Shown here: positions 53,169 through 63,485 of the stretch, one piece after another
Numbering within the stretch: the first letter of the stretch is position 1
How the letters are laid out: each line of letters starts with the position of its first letter
Origin: a bacterium M00.F.Ca.ET.205.01.1.1
GTDB lineage: Bacteria; Pseudomonadota; Alphaproteobacteria; Rhizobiales; Rhizobiaceae
NCBI GenBank assembly: GCA_004791255.1
Contig: SRUQ01000001.1
Location: 682,001 to 746,000 of the forward strand
DNA: 64,000 bases
Reading direction: 5' to 3'
The notes under the pieces: generated by a model
What the model was told of the DNA's origin: nothing
Seen by the model: the letters and a program-made list of their open reading frames with translations, nothing else
Database searches by the model: none
Translations under genes and position numbers: made by a program

Positions 53169-54545
53169 ATGGCGGTAGAGACAGTGCAGCGGGCGTCGGG
53201 ACGTGGCATCTGGGGGTGGATGTTCTTCGACTGGGCGGCGCAGCCGTTCTTCACGGTCGTCACCACCTTCATCTTCGGCCCTTATTTCGCCTCGCGCATG
53301 GTCAGCGATCCGGTCATGGGCCAGGCAATCTGGGCCTGGGGCATCGCCGCCGCCGGACTGGTCATTGCCGTATTGTCGCCGATCCTCGGCTCGATCGCCG
53401 ATCAGACCGGGCCACGCAAGCCGTGGATCGCGTTTTTCGCCACGATCAAGATCACCAGTCTTTGCCTGCTGTGGCTGGCTGCGCCCGGCTCGAATGCCTT
53501 CCTGATCGTGGCGCTGTTCTCGCTGGCTTCGGTGGCGGCGGAATTCTCGACCGTTTTCAACGATTCGATGATGCCGCGCCTGGTGCCGAAAAGCGAGATT
53601 GGCCGCATCTCGAACATCGCCTGGGGCCTCGGCTATCTCGGTGGCATGGTCGCGCTGATCTTTGTCATTGCCTGCATGGCCGGCTCGCCGGAAACCGGCA
53701 AGACGATCATTGGCCTCGATCCAATCCTCGGGCTCGACCCGAAGCTCGGCGAAGATGCACGCGCCACCGGGCCGCTGTCGGCGGGCTGGTATTTCCTGTT
53801 CATCCTGCCGATGTTTTTCTTCACCCCGGACGCTGTCAAAGGCATACCCATCGGGCCGGCGGTGCGCGAGGGCCTGTCGGAACTGAAGTCGACGCTTGCC
53901 GAGGCGCGCAAGCGTGGCGGCATCTTCCGCTTCCTTGTCGCCCGCATGATCTATCAGGACGGCGTCAACGCCCTGCTGACACAGGGCGGCGTATTCGCGG
54001 CGGCGATGTTCGGCTGGTCGATCACCGAGATCGGCATCTTCGGCATCATCCTCAATGTCGTCGCCATCTTCGGCTGCTGGATTGCCGCCCGCGTGGATAC
54101 GGCCTTCGGTTCAAAAGTGGTTGTCATGATCTCGCTGGCGATGCTGACGGTGGCCACCGCCGGCATCGTCTCAACTGGGCCGGGTTTCACCCTGCTCGGT
54201 CTCATACAGCTATCGACCAGCGATTCAGGTGGGCTGTTCGGCACAGCGGCTGAGAAGGCCTATATCCTCTACGGCCTGCTGATCGGGCTCGCCTTCGGGC
54301 CAGTGCAGGCGTCGTCGCGCTCCTACATGGCGCGCAGCGTCACGGCGGCGGAATCCGGCCGCTATTTCGGCATTTATGCGCTGTCGGGACGGGCAACGAG
54401 CTTCCTGGCGCCGTTCCTGCTGGCGACGATCAGCTGGGCCACCGACTCGGCGCGGCTCGGCATGGCGGTGATCATCCTGTTCCTGGGAATTGGCATCGCG
54501 ATCCTGATCAAGACGCCGTATCCGGCCGACCAGCCGGTGGAGTGA
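53169..54545 (+). CDS. MFS transporter, UMF1 (Atg22-like) family
   Basis: 458 residues from the ATG at 53169. About twelve spans; the start WGWMFFDWAAQPFFTVVTTF matches the UMF1 family, whose eukaryotic relative Atg22 exports amino acids from vacuoles. The loop DQTGPRKPWIAFF is the equivalent of the MFS A-motif, and RSYMARSVTAAESGRYFGIY is typical of the second half. Substrate in bacteria unknown; lying after glutamate dehydrogenase, it might move amino acids, which is only a guess. Confidence 0.85.
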   Translation: MAVETVQRASGRGIWGWMFFDWAAQPFFTVVTTFIFGPYFASRMVSDPVMGQAIWAWGIAAAGLVIAVLSPILGSIADQTGPRKPWIAFFATIKITSLCLLWLAAPGSNAFLIVALFSLASVAAEFSTVFNDSMMPRLVPKSEIGRISNIAWGLGYLGGMVALIFVIACMAGSPETGKTIIGLDPILGLDPKLGEDARATGPLSAGWYFLFILPMFFFTPDAVKGIPIGPAVREGLSELKSTLAEARKRGGIFRFLVARMIYQDGVNALLTQGGVFAAAMFGWSITEIGIFGIILNVVAIFGCWIAARVDTAFGSKVVVMISLAMLTVATAGIVSTGPGFTLLGLIQLSTSDSGGLFGTAAEKAYILYGLLIGLAFGPVQASSRSYMARSVTAAESGRYFGIYALSGRATSFLAPFLLATISWATDSARLGMAVIILFLGIGIAILIKTPYPADQPVE

Positions 54546-54653
54546 CTTTACCCTCGTAGAGCGCCACCTCAGCGCTGCCCCCGCCCCGTCTCACGAACCT
54601 TGCTTCGCAAAGATCGTTCGCCGACCCTCCCCACGAGGGGGAGGGTAAGGCAC
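54546..54653. repeat. R1-type repeat in a convergent gap
   Basis: Starts right after the MFS stop (CTTTACCCTCGTAGAGCG) and ends with CCCTCCCCACGAGGGGGAGGG at the purH stop. The outer ends are complementary (TTACCCTC/GAGGGTAA), so the whole gap can fold as one stem. A likely bidirectional terminator. Confidence 0.6.
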
Positions 54654-56270
54654 TCAATGCCGGAAATGCCTCACGCCCGTAAACACCATGGCGATGCCGT
54701 GCTCGTCGGCGGCGGCGATGACGTCGTCGTCGCGCATCGAGCCGCCGGGCTGGATGACGGCGGTGGCGCCGGCTTCGATGGCCGACAGCAGGCCGTCGGC
54801 GAAGGGGAAGAAGGCGTCGGAAGCGACGACCGAGCCCTTGGTCAGCGGCTCGGCCTGGCCAGCGGCCTCGGCGGCGTCGAGCGCCTTGCGGGCGGCGATG
54901 CGGGAGGAATCGACGCGGCTCATCTGGCCGGCGCCGATGCCGACGGTGGCGCCGTCCCTGGCATAGACGATGGCGTTGGACTTGACGTGCTTGGCGACGC
55001 GGAAGGCGAATTTGAGATCGGCCATTTCCGCCGGCGTCGGCGCGCGTTTGGTCACCACCTTGAGCTCGAGATCGTCGATGACGGCATTGTCCCGGCCCTG
55101 GACGAGCAGGCCGCCGGCGACGGACTTGACCGTGGTGCCTGCCGCTCGCGGGTCCGGCAGGCCTGACGTGACCAGCAGGCGCAGGTTCTTTTTCGCCGCC
55201 ACGATTGCCGCCGCCTCGTCGGTGGCGTCGGGGGCGATGATCACCTCGGTGAAGGTTTTCACGATCTCACCGGCGGCCTCGGCGTCGAGAGTGCGATTGA
55301 CAGCAACGATGCCGCCAAAGGCCGAGACCGGATCGCAGGCCAGCGCCTTGGCATAGGCTGATTTCAGCGAGCTGCCCTCCGCGACGCCGCACGGGTTGGC
55401 GTGCTTGATGATGGCGACCGCGGCAGAGCGCGCCGGATCGAACTCGCCGGCCAGTTCGAAGGCGGCGTCGGTGTCGTTGATGTTGTTGTAGGACAGCTGC
55501 TTGCCCTGCAACTGGCGCGCGGTAGCGACGCCGGGGCGCTTGTCGCCATTGACGTAGAAGCCAGCGCCCTGGTGCGGGTTCTCGCCATAGCGCATCACCT
55601 CGGTCAGCCTGCCGCCGAAGGCGCGCCAGGTCGGGTGTTCGATCTCAAGCGCCTCGGCGAACCAGCCGGAGATCGCCGCGTCATAGCTGGCGGTACGGGC
55701 AAAGGCCTTGGCCGCCAGCTTCTTGCGGAAATCCAGCGTCAGCGAACCGATGTTCATCTCCAGCGCGTTGAGCACCGCGGCATAGTCGGCGGGGTCGGTG
55801 ACGATGGCGACATAGGCGTGGTTCTTGGCCGAGGCGCGGATCATCGCCGGGCCGCCGATGTCGATGTTCTCGACGATCGCGGCATAGTCGGCGCCGGAGC
55901 GGCGGACGTCCTCGAACGGATAGAGGTTGGAGACGACGAGGTCGATCGGCTCGATGCCGTATTTGCGCATCGCCGCCGCGTGCTCGGGATCGTCGCGCAC
56001 GCCAAGCAGTGCGCCATGCACCGACGGGTGCAAGGTCTTGACGCGGCCGTCCATGATCTCGGGAAAATCGGTGAGTTCGGAGACGTCGCGAACCGGCATG
56101 CCGGCTTTGGCGATCGCCTTGGCGGTGCCGCCGGTCGAGACCAGTTCGACGCCGGCGGCGGCGAGCGCCCTGGCGAAATCGATCAGGCCGGTCTTGTCGA
56201 AGACGGAGAGCAGGGCGCGACGCACGGGAACGAGATCGGGAGCGGGAATGTTCTTGGCGGCGATGGCCAT
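54654..56270 (-). CDS. purH: Bifunctional AICAR transformylase / IMP cyclohydrolase
   Basis: 538 residues. The N-terminal cyclohydrolase domain has [32 protein letters not shown] and [11 protein letters not shown]. The C-terminal transformylase domain has the catalytic [13 protein letters not shown] and [20 protein letters not shown]. It carries out the last two steps of purine synthesis. The ATG at 56270 gives the family's usual length. In many Rhizobiales it is followed by a heparinase-like gene and rsmB in the same direction, as here. Confidence 0.95.
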   Translation of the reverse strand: MAIAAKNIPAPDLVPVRRALLSVFDKTGLIDFARALAAAGVELVSTGGTAKAIAKAGMPVRDVSELTDFPEIMDGRVKTLHPSVHGALLGVRDDPEHAAAMRKYGIEPIDLVVSNLYPFEDVRRSGADYAAIVENIDIGGPAMIRASAKNHAYVAIVTDPADYAAVLNALEMNIGSLTLDFRKKLAAKAFARTASYDAAISGWFAEALEIEHPTWRAFGGRLTEVMRYGENPHQGAGFYVNGDKRPGVATARQLQGKQLSYNNINDTDAAFELAGEFDPARSAAVAIIKHANPCGVAEGSSLKSAYAKALACDPVSAFGGIVAVNRTLDAEAAGEIVKTFTEVIIAPDATDEAAAIVAAKKNLRLLVTSGLPDPRAAGTTVKSVAGGLLVQGRDNAVIDDLELKVVTKRAPTPAEMADLKFAFRVAKHVKSNAIVYARDGATVGIGAGQMSRVDSSRIAARKALDAAEAAGQAEPLTKGSVVASDAFFPFADGLLSAIEAGATAVIQPGGSMRDDDVIAAADEHGIAMVFTGVRHFRH

Positions 56271-56421
56271 GGCTGGCGGCCTTTCACGGCTGGAGGGGGC
56301 AAGCCCGCGCCGTAGCACATGAGGCTTGGAAATCAAGCGCCGCGCGCTGTTCGATCACGTGATGGCCTGTAATCGAACGATCTTGGGTTTAGGCTCGCCC
56401 GATCATTAGAGGAGCAGAACC

Positions 56422-56721
56422 GTGGCATTTGTCCGTATTGGGCAGTTCAGCGCGTTGCAGGACAAGACCGAGCAACTGCGCGCGATCTATGAAACCGAAG
56501 CGATACCGGTCATCCGTGCGGCAAGCGGGAATATCAGTGCGGTATTGCTGCAGCAGCATCAGGAACGCACTTCGTTCATGGCGATCACTGTCTGGAACAC
56601 TGTGGAGGACGCCGAGCGTTATGACCGGAGCGGCCAGGCGGCGGCGATGGTCGACAAAATTCGCTTTGCCTTCGCCGGCCCGCCGTCGCTCAGCACATAT
56701 GAGGCATTCGGCATCTCATAG
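56422..56721 (+). CDS. Antibiotic-biosynthesis-monooxygenase-like (ABM) small protein
   Basis: 99 residues from a GTG at 56422, with GGAGCAG upstream. The dimeric alpha-beta barrel pattern is visible: strand FVRIGQFSAL, helix EQLRAIYETEAIPVIRAA, strand AVLLQQHQERTSFMAITVW, helix DAERYDRSGQAAAMVDKI. Some relatives are true monooxygenases or haem-degrading enzymes; most are uncharacterised. It sits alone on the plus strand between two minus-strand genes. Confidence 0.7.
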   Translation: MAFVRIGQFSALQDKTEQLRAIYETEAIPVIRAASGNISAVLLQQHQERTSFMAITVWNTVEDAERYDRSGQAAAMVDKIRFAFAGPPSLSTYEAFGIS

Positions 56722-56758
56722 CTGGCAAAATGTCGTTCGTTCGAAGCCGTCGATCGGC

Positions 56759-58531
56759 TCAATTGTTTTCGAGATAACCGGCAATGATGGTGCGGGTCAG
56801 TTGCCAGTGGATCTCGGCAATTTCGGACGCCTTGAAGGCAAGCACGATCTGGCGGCTGCGGCGCGGGCCGCCGAGGCCGGCGAAATAGATGGATTCCTCG
56901 ACCTCCGGCACCACTTCGGTCGCGGTGAACACCCAGCTGTCGGCCTGGTCGGCGGTCAGCACCAGGCGGTCATGCTCGTCCTGCAAAAGGGTGATGTCGG
57001 GATGGACATGGAAGCGGATGGTGATGAAATCGCGACCGTTGTTGCGGATTGCGGCGCCGCCGGGCCGCTGAAACCGGTCCCTGCCGCTCAGCATATTGCC
57101 GTTCGACGACAGTTTCAGTTCGCGCTCGTGCAGGAAGCCGAAGCGCTGGATATAGCCGTCATGGCGGGCGATGAAGCCATGCACGCCCTTCTGGTCGATG
57201 CGCTTGCACTGAACCTGCTGCGGACCGCCGATCAGCGGCGAGCCCAGGAGGTCGTTGACCCGCAGCGAATGGCTGAACCGTGCCGACGAGGTGTCGTTGA
57301 TGGTGGCGGTCGAATGCGCTGCGGTGGCGCGGGCTAGCGGCCGGAATTCGGCCGCGCCATAGGTGTCGATGCCGGCATTGACGATGAAGTGCTGGCGGCC
57401 CGACGACAGTTCGAAGGCGAGACAGCTGGCGTGGGCGGCGTTGGAAACATCGACCGGCGGCGGCACGCCGGTGTCGGCGATGACGGTGACGCCGCCCATC
57501 GACAGCCGTTCGTAGCCCGAATGTGGCGCGTGCAGCAGCGGCGAGCCGGCGGTGTCGTCGTGGCGCAGGATGCTGGCGATGCGGTCATGGATGGTGGCAC
57601 CCATGCCGTGGAAGCGGGCGAGGCTGCCGTCCTGATGGCGGAAGAAGCGCAGCGCCGGCAGCATGCGGTCGATGGCGTTGATCAGCGCCTGCGGCGGCGC
57701 TTCCGCCTGGTTGGCATAGGTCTGGCGCAGCGGCAAAAGGTCGGCCAGGATTTCCAGCACCGTCATCGGATTGCGCGATATGTGACCGCCGTCAGGCAGG
57801 ATCTGGCGGTTGAGTTCTTCGGCGAGGTGGCGGGTGGCGCCGCGCAGGGCCGATGCCGGCGCCGGCAGGGAAAGGGCGGCGAAGGCAAGCGCCACGCGGG
57901 CCCGCAGCCGGTCCTTGCCGTCAGGCATCTCACGCGCCATCGACCTGAGGTAGCGGATCTGGACCGCCAGCGATTTCAGGAAGGCGCGGTAGAAGGGGAA
58001 CTCCGCCCCTTGCAGCACGACGGAGGAATGCTGCAGCCAGGCGATGATGCGCTTGGCGGTGGTGCCGGGCTCCCAGGCGATGCCGGCAATGTTGTTGCCA
58101 TGCATGGTGATCCAGTCGGACACCAGCGCGCGCGCATTGGCTGCGGCTAGCTCGGTGCCGGCGGCGCGCATGTGGCGCAGCCAGCGAAAGCCATGCAGGG
58201 TCTTTTGCCAGCCGCGGTTGGGGACGTTGATCTGGAACGGCGACTTGCCGCCGGTCTCGACCAGATGGCCCGACAAGGGATAGCGGCCGTAATAGATCTC
58301 AAGCGCGATCTGCGGATCGGCCAGGCGCAGGTCCGGCGGGGCGATCAGCACACGTTCGGGCGTGCGCCCGGAATAGCGCCAACGATACACCGGTCCGGCA
58401 CGCAGGCGCCGGCGCGTTTTGCGCCAGAACTCCTTCGCGACCAGCGTCCATAGACGCGTCGTGTTGCTGGCAGCCAGTGCCAAAACCCCTCCTGATAGTC
58501 CTTCACCCCGGACCAAGTTTATATGATTCAA
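56759..58531 (-). CDS. Heparinase II/III-family protein
   Basis: 590 residues. The N-terminal half is an alpha-barrel like those of polysaccharide lyases (GFRWLRHMRAAGT, MHGNNIAGIAWEPGTTAKRI). The C-terminal half is a heparinase II/III beta-sandwich (LLHAPHSGYERLSMGGVTVI, then RQHFIVNAGIDTYGA and HDGYIQRFGFLHERELKLS). No signal peptide is visible. In rhizobial genomes this gene commonly accompanies purH and rsmB. Substrate unknown; a role in an envelope or capsular glycan is possible. Confidence 0.82.
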   Translation of the reverse strand: MNHINLVRGEGLSGGVLALAASNTTRLWTLVAKEFWRKTRRRLRAGPVYRWRYSGRTPERVLIAPPDLRLADPQIALEIYYGRYPLSGHLVETGGKSPFQINVPNRGWQKTLHGFRWLRHMRAAGTELAAANARALVSDWITMHGNNIAGIAWEPGTTAKRIIAWLQHSSVVLQGAEFPFYRAFLKSLAVQIRYLRSMAREMPDGKDRLRARVALAFAALSLPAPASALRGATRHLAEELNRQILPDGGHISRNPMTVLEILADLLPLRQTYANQAEAPPQALINAIDRMLPALRFFRHQDGSLARFHGMGATIHDRIASILRHDDTAGSPLLHAPHSGYERLSMGGVTVIADTGVPPPVDVSNAAHASCLAFELSSGRQHFIVNAGIDTYGAAEFRPLARATAAHSTATINDTSSARFSHSLRVNDLLGSPLIGGPQQVQCKRIDQKGVHGFIARHDGYIQRFGFLHERELKLSSNGNMLSGRDRFQRPGGAAIRNNGRDFITIRFHVHPDITLLQDEHDRLVLTADQADSWVFTATEVVPEVEESIYFAGLGGPRRSRQIVLAFKASEIAEIHWQLTRTIIAGYLENN

Positions 58532-58643
58532 GAACTTATGCGAAGGCGGATTCCGCCGGAGCGAAAGAGTTCACCCTGAGGTGCCACAATCGACCCCAAA
58601 AAAGTCAAACCTTTTCGGGATCAGTAGCGGGTTGCCTCGCTGC

Positions 58644-59501
58644 TTATTTCCTCATATGGCGGCGCCGGAACTCGCTAGGCGAACACTTCTCGCGATCCCG
58701 AAACAGCCGGGAAAAGTAGAAGCCATCCTGTATGCCGACCGCCGTGGCCACCGTTTCAACAGGTGAGTTGGTGGTAACCAGCATTTGCTTGGCGAGGTCG
58801 AGCCGGATACGCAATTGGAATGCCTTGGGCGAAAGTCCGGTGTGCCGTGCAAACTTGCGGCGCAGGGTCGCCGGCGACATTCCGACTTTTGCGGCGAACG
58901 CCTTGAAGTCGAGCGGTTTGGCCGCGCAATCGCGCAGCTCTTCGATGACATGCTGAAAATCGGGATGGTTCTGGCTGTTGTTCCAGCCAATTGCTTGCCG
59001 GGTGGCCCGCACGACCAATCGATGCATGGTGGCAGCTGCTTCCGCCTGACTTAGCGCGGTATCCATAGACAGCTCGGCATACAGCCGGTCAAACAGCCGC
59101 TGGATATCGCCGAGGTCGGACACATGGACGATCGGGGCTTGCTCGACGATCAGCCGCGTACGCGTGAAATCGCGTGTCAAGGCACCATCGAAAAGCGCCC
59201 AACGCTCGGTCCATCCCGCCTCGTCCGGTCCATAAGAATGCTCCTTGCCGGGGAACAGCCAAAACAGGGCTGGCGCCGCGATTGCCTGCTTGCCGGCGGC
59301 CCTGGTTTCCAACCAGCCCTTGCCTTCCTCCACCAGCACCACGGCAAAATCCGGCAGTCTTCGCCCTACAATCGCCTGTTCGACACGATGGCGCCCGACC
59401 CCTGTCACCGACAAGCCGCCCATGGTGGCGGGCGGTGATCGGTACAGTGCCAATTGGCGATCAGGCATGAGCGAAAAGTCCAGGCTGCTTCTTCTGTTCA
59501 T
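58644..59501 (-). CDS. AraC-family regulator
   Basis: 285 residues. The N-terminal cupin-like sensor (VVLVEEGKGWLETRAAGKQA, then IAAPALFWLFPGKEHSY) precedes a double HTH domain: FAAKVGMSPATLRRKFARHT first and TVATAVGIQDGFYFSRLFRD second, ending SPSEFRRRH. It reads away from a phytanoyl-type dioxygenase gene, so it very likely controls it. A start at 59468 is also possible. Confidence 0.87.
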   Translation of the reverse strand: MNRRSSLDFSLMPDRQLALYRSPPATMGGLSVTGVGRHRVEQAIVGRRLPDFAVVLVEEGKGWLETRAAGKQAIAAPALFWLFPGKEHSYGPDEAGWTERWALFDGALTRDFTRTRLIVEQAPIVHVSDLGDIQRLFDRLYAELSMDTALSQAEAAATMHRLVVRATRQAIGWNNSQNHPDFQHVIEELRDCAAKPLDFKAFAAKVGMSPATLRRKFARHTGLSPKAFQLRIRLDLAKQMLVTTNSPVETVATAVGIQDGFYFSRLFRDREKCSPSEFRRRHMRK

Positions 59502-59561
59502 GGGCGCGGACCGCCACCATAAGGCATTGTCCGTTCAGGCCGGTAGTCGTGGGTGGTTGAA

Positions 59562-60509
59562 ATGTCGATGTCATCAGTAAAATCAACATCGCAGGACGGC
59601 CTTCCCGTGGCTGGTCTTGCCGTGGCCTTGGCGGCCAACGGCAAACTGCTGTCGACGGCGGCGAACCGGTTGGGGTATCTCACCCCGACCGACCCCGCCG
59701 CCGGCATCGAAGCCATTCGCCATTTTTATCGGACGCAAGGCTATGTCTGGCTCAAAGGCCTGCTGCGACCCGGTGACGTCATCGATTTTCGCGGCTGGGT
59801 GCTTTCGCGGCTGGCGGATAGCGGGCTGTTGAAGCCCCGGACGGACCCCTCGCTCGGCATTGCCGCCGAGAGTGGATTCGATCGCCAGGTCGCTGATCGC
59901 CGGTTGATGTCGCTGGTCCGGTCAACCGCCTTCGAGGGGTTTTGCGCGCAACCGCGCTTGTCCCGTCTCATGGACGCGTTCGTGGGTGGATTATCCTATC
60001 TGCACAAACGCAAGATCATGCGCTTCACCTTGCCCGGGACAAGTGTCGCGACGCCGGCGCATTACGATCTTGTCTACCTGCGCGGCGGCACCAGCCGCGT
60101 CGTGACGGCGTGGATACCGCTCGGTGATACGTCGGTCGACATGGGCGGTCTTATCTATCTGGAAGGGTCGCACAGCGTCGGCGCCGCCATGGAAGCCCAG
60201 TTTGCTCGGGACAATGCCGGGTTGGACGCCAAGGAACGCATCAGCGCCTATAACCGTAACATGGGTGAAGGCGGCTGGGTGTCGAAGGATTTGCCTGACA
60301 TGGCGGAACGGTTCGACACGCGCTGGCTGATGGCCGACTTCGAGGCGGGCGACGTCGTTCTCCACTCGCCATTCATGATCCATGCCTCGACGACCAACCA
60401 GAGCATCAAAGGGCTGATCAGGCTGTCGACGGACATCCGCTACCAGAATGTCGACGATGAGATCGATGCCCGCTGGGGGAATCACTGGAGCCTGGACGAC
60501 ATGCTTTAG
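59562..60509 (+). CDS. Phytanoyl-CoA dioxygenase (PhyH) family protein
   Basis: 315 residues from the ATG at 59562 (GTG 59553 and ATG 59568 are alternatives). The iron(II)/2-oxoglutarate facial triad can be placed: His and Asp in TPAHYDLVYLRGG, distal His in SPFMIHASTTN, and the 2-oxoglutarate arginine in KGLIRLSTDIRYQ. A GGLIYLEGSH strand precedes the core. PhyH members hydroxylate diverse small metabolites, including ectoine and syringomycin-type precursors. Divergent AraC control suggests a dedicated inducible role. The TAG stop merges with a repeat. Confidence 0.85.
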   Translation: MSMSSVKSTSQDGLPVAGLAVALAANGKLLSTAANRLGYLTPTDPAAGIEAIRHFYRTQGYVWLKGLLRPGDVIDFRGWVLSRLADSGLLKPRTDPSLGIAAESGFDRQVADRRLMSLVRSTAFEGFCAQPRLSRLMDAFVGGLSYLHKRKIMRFTLPGTSVATPAHYDLVYLRGGTSRVVTAWIPLGDTSVDMGGLIYLEGSHSVGAAMEAQFARDNAGLDAKERISAYNRNMGEGGWVSKDLPDMAERFDTRWLMADFEAGDVVLHSPFMIHASTTNQSIKGLIRLSTDIRYQNVDDEIDARWGNHWSLDDML

Positions 60510-60677
60510 GGTGTATCGATATTCAGGTGAGGCCAGCCTGCGAATGGCGGTCTCCTGCGCTTCCCCGTTCTACTGCGTCGCAGTAGAACTGAGCTCACGT
60601 ACTTTGAGTAAGCTCCGCTCCGGTTCTCGGGGACCCACCATTCTCGGCACGCCTGACCTGAATCTCGACCCACCCTT
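60508..60677. repeat. Structured 170-bp element, copy A, downstream of the PhyH gene
   Basis: Ends are inverted: AGGGTGTATCGATATTCAGG at the left matches the complement of the right end (AGGGTGGGTCGAGATTCAGG) with few differences. Inside is the perfect dyad GTTCTACTGCG-T-CGCAGTAGAAC (60567-60589). A second copy, B, is at 63485-63680. The left end overlaps the PhyH stop TAG. Confidence 0.8.
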
Positions 60678-60702
60678 ACCCGGTGCGAGCCTCTGTATCT
60701 GC

Positions 60703-60749
60703 GCAATTCCGGACGGAAAACCGCTACGCACTTTTCCTGGAATTGCTCT
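60703..60749. repeat. R2 palindromic repeat at the rsmB stop
   Basis: GCAATTCCGGACGGAAAACC to CCTGGAATTGCTCTA, 44 bases to GC, the same length as the unit at 17901-17944 and differing from it at one position. On the minus strand it begins at the TAG stop of rsmB. Confidence 0.8.
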
Positions 60750-62142
60750 AAGCCACTCGCCGCATGCGGGCGGCGAAGAAGCCGTCGAGGCCGGAGCGCT
60801 GCGGCGAACCGAGGTCCAGGTCGGCCGGCGTGGTGCGCAGCGTGCCTTCGCTGGTCAGGAACGGACCGATGCCGGCGATTTCGCCTTCGCGCAGCGGATC
60901 GTCGACGACTGCTGGCGTATCTTTCAGAAAAGCGCGGTGCAGGGCCTCGCCTTCGAGCGGGTCGAGCGAGCAGTTGGAGAAGACGATGCGGCCGCCCGGC
61001 TTGACCAGGGTGACGGCGCGCTCGAGCAGCCGGCGCTGCAAATCGGCGAGCTTTTCGACATCGGCTGCCGTCTTGGTCCAGGGAACGTCGGGGTGCCGGC
61101 GCACGGTGCCGGTCGAGGAGCAGGGCGCGTCGAGCAGCACGGCGTCGAACAATTCCTCGGGCTTGTAGTTGAGCAGGTCGGCTTGCACGATGTCGGCGGA
61201 CAGGCCGAGGCGGCCGAGATTCTGCGTCAGTCGCGCCAGCCGGTTTTTCGACGTGTCGACGGCGGTGACATTGGCACCGGCGAGGATGAGCTGGGCGGTC
61301 TTGCCGCCGGGCGCGGCGCAGAGATCGGCGACGCGCCATCCGCTGACGTCGCCGAACAGCCGGGCGGGAAGGCTGGCGGCCGCATCCTGCACCCACCAGG
61401 CGCCGTCGGCGAAGCCGGGCAGTTCGGTGACCGGACCGGCCAGATTTTCCACCCGCACCGTACCGGTGGGCAGGACGAAACCGCCGAGCCGCTCGGCCCA
61501 CAGCTCAGGATCGGCCTTGACCGAGAAATCGACCGGCGCCTCGTGGCGGTGTGCGGCGAGTATCTGCCTGGTCCTGTCCTCGCCATAGGCGGCCTTCAGC
61601 CGGTCGGAGAACCATTTCGGCGCCTCGTCGGTGGCGGCAAGGGCGGCGGGAAGCTCGGTGTCCTTGGCCCGCGCCAGCGTGCGCAGCACGCCATTGACCA
61701 GGCCGGAGAAACGCACGGTGCGCGGATCGGACTTGGCGTGGGTCACGGCAAGGTCGACGGCGGCGCTGTCGGGAATATCAAGGAACAGGATCTGCGCCGC
61801 CGCCACATGCAGTATGTGCGACAGTGCGGTGGCATTGGCGGGCAGCGGCTTTTCGAGCCGCCGCGCCAGCAATCCTGATATGGTCATCCGGTAGCGCAGC
61901 GCGGTGACCAGAATGGCGCGAACCAGGCCGCGATCGCGCAGATCGAGCGCCTTGTATTGCGGATGACCGTTCTCGTGGTCGGTCAGGCCGTCGAGCGGCG
62001 TCCTGGCGTCGATGACGGCGGCCAGCAGGCGCGCTGCCGCTTTGCGGGCGGGAAGGCCGGCTACAGAGTCGTCCGGCGTGCCTGCATTATTGCGGTGACT
62101 GCCCGAATTCGCGCGCCTTGGGCGGTTGCTCTCGATGCTCAC
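60748..62142 (-). CDS. rsmB: 16S rRNA m5C967 methyltransferase RsmB
   Basis: 464 residues from a GTG at 62142 whose GTGA overlaps the htpX stop; ATG 62181 would extend it inside htpX. The N-terminal NusB-like RNA-binding domain ([40 protein letters not shown]) is followed by the SAM methyltransferase: [16 protein letters not shown], catalytic cysteine in [18 protein letters not shown], and second cysteine in [14 protein letters not shown]. Methylates a cytosine in 16S rRNA. Confidence 0.92.
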   Translation of the reverse strand: MSIESNRPRRANSGSHRNNAGTPDDSVAGLPARKAAARLLAAVIDARTPLDGLTDHENGHPQYKALDLRDRGLVRAILVTALRYRMTISGLLARRLEKPLPANATALSHILHVAAAQILFLDIPDSAAVDLAVTHAKSDPRTVRFSGLVNGVLRTLARAKDTELPAALAATDEAPKWFSDRLKAAYGEDRTRQILAAHRHEAPVDFSVKADPELWAERLGGFVLPTGTVRVENLAGPVTELPGFADGAWWVQDAAASLPARLFGDVSGWRVADLCAAPGGKTAQLILAGANVTAVDTSKNRLARLTQNLGRLGLSADIVQADLLNYKPEELFDAVLLDAPCSSTGTVRRHPDVPWTKTAADVEKLADLQRRLLERAVTLVKPGGRIVFSNCSLDPLEGEALHRAFLKDTPAVVDDPLREGEIAGIGPFLTSEGTLRTTPADLDLGSPQRSGLDGFFAARMRRVA

Positions 62143-63161
62143 GACCACCGGCCTTTGGGGCCGGTCGGGTTGCGTCCCCATGGGTTGGGTTTCGGGCTCT
62201 CCGGTTCGGTCTGCGGTTCCGGCGCGGCCGGCTTGCCCCAGGGGCCCGCCGATTGCGGCTCGTCTGCCTGTAGCGGCGCCGGCGCCGGGCGCGACGCGGT
62301 GCGCGGTGCGCCGTCGCCCATCTGTCGCGCCATCTCCTGCAAGGCGGCGATGCGGTTGTCGGTGTTCGGGTGGGTGGAGAACAGACTGTCCATGCGCTCG
62401 CCGGAAAGAGGATTGATGATGAAGAGATGCGCCATTGCCGGGTTGCGCTCGGCATCGGGGTTGGGAATGCGTTCGGCGCCGCGGGCGATCTTGTCAAGCG
62501 CGGATGCCAGCCACAGCGGGTGTCCACAGATTTCGGCGCCGCGCCGGTCGGCCTCGTATTCGCGCGTGCGGCTGACGGCCATCTGCACGATCATGGCGGC
62601 GAAGGGCGCCACGATCATCGCCGCCAGCACGCCGACAAAGCCGAACGGGCTGTTGTTGTCGCGGCTGCCGCCGAGGAAGAAGGCGAAATTGCCGAGCATC
62701 GAGATGGCGCCGGCAAAGGTGGCGACGATGGTCATGGTCAGCGTGTCGCGGTGCTGCACGTGGGCGAGTTCGTGCGCCATGACAGCGGCGACCTCTTCAT
62801 GGGTCAGCCGCTGCAGCAGCCCGGTGGAGGCGGCCACCGCCGCGTTCTGTGGATTGCGGCCGGTGGCGAACGCATTGGGCTGCGGGTTGTCGATCAGATA
62901 GGTCCTCGGCATAGGCAGCCCGGCCTGCTTGGCCAGCGCCTGGACGATGGCGTAGTATTCAGGCGCGTTCTTCTCGTCGACCTCGACGGCGTGGTTCATC
63001 GACAGCACCATCTTGTCGGCGTTCCAGTAGCTGAACAGATTGGTGCCCGCGGCGATGACCAGGGCGATCATCATGCCGCCCGAGCCGCCGATCAGGAAGC
63101 CGACGCCCATGAACAGGGCCGTCATCGCGGCTAGCAGCATGGCGGTGCGCATGGTGTTCAT
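62139..63161 (-). CDS. htpX: HtpX membrane zinc protease (M48)
   Basis: 340 residues, with AGGAG six bases before the ATG. Two N-terminal spans, the zinc motif HELAH at residues 130-134, further spans after it ([20 protein letters not shown]) and the third-ligand region [17 protein letters not shown] proline-rich C-terminal tail of about 60 residues extends beyond the core, common in rhizobial HtpX. It degrades misfolded inner-membrane proteins. Coupled to rsmB by a four-base overlap. Confidence 0.93.
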   Translation of the reverse strand: MNTMRTAMLLAAMTALFMGVGFLIGGSGGMMIALVIAAGTNLFSYWNADKMVLSMNHAVEVDEKNAPEYYAIVQALAKQAGLPMPRTYLIDNPQPNAFATGRNPQNAAVAASTGLLQRLTHEEVAAVMAHELAHVQHRDTLTMTIVATFAGAISMLGNFAFFLGGSRDNNSPFGFVGVLAAMIVAPFAAMIVQMAVSRTREYEADRRGAEICGHPLWLASALDKIARGAERIPNPDAERNPAMAHLFIINPLSGERMDSLFSTHPNTDNRIAALQEMARQMGDGAPRTASRPAPAPLQADEPQSAGPWGKPAAPEPQTEPESPKPNPWGRNPTGPKGRWS

Positions 63162-63266
63162 CGTCAGCTCCTGTCCGGCTTGTGGTGAAAAAGGGTCGAT
63201 AGTCCTGAGTTCATGGCTATATGATGGGAAACGCCTGCTCCTGTTTCAATCCGCCCGAGATATCGC

Positions 63267-63485
63267 ATGAACGACCAGACCAGTAAAACGCCCGCCGGAA
63301 ATGGCGATGCGCCGCAGAAAGACCTGACCCCTGCCGCTCGCCGCGCGCTGGCGGAAGCCGAGGCCCGGCGCACCGACTATCGCGCGAGGGAAGCCGCGCT
63401 GCCGAAGGAGATCGGCGGCCGCGGCGGCAACGAGCCCGGCCGCTATGGCGACTGGGAGGTGAAAGGCCTGACCAGCGACTTCTAG
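63267..63485 (+). CDS. DUF1674 protein, SDHAF4-like succinate dehydrogenase assembly factor
   Basis: 72 residues. The C-terminal signature GGRGGNEPGRYGDWEVKG, followed by TSDF, is diagnostic for DUF1674/SDHAF4; the N-terminal part is Ala/Glu/Arg-rich and flexible. Mitochondrial SDHAF4 binds the flavoprotein subunit of succinate dehydrogenase before assembly; the bacterial protein is presumed to do the same. Divergent from htpX, an arrangement I believe common in Rhizobiales. The TAG stop merges with repeat copy B. Confidence 0.9.
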   Translation: MNDQTSKTPAGNGDAPQKDLTPAARRALAEAEARRTDYRAREAALPKEIGGRGGNEPGRYGDWEVKGLTSDF

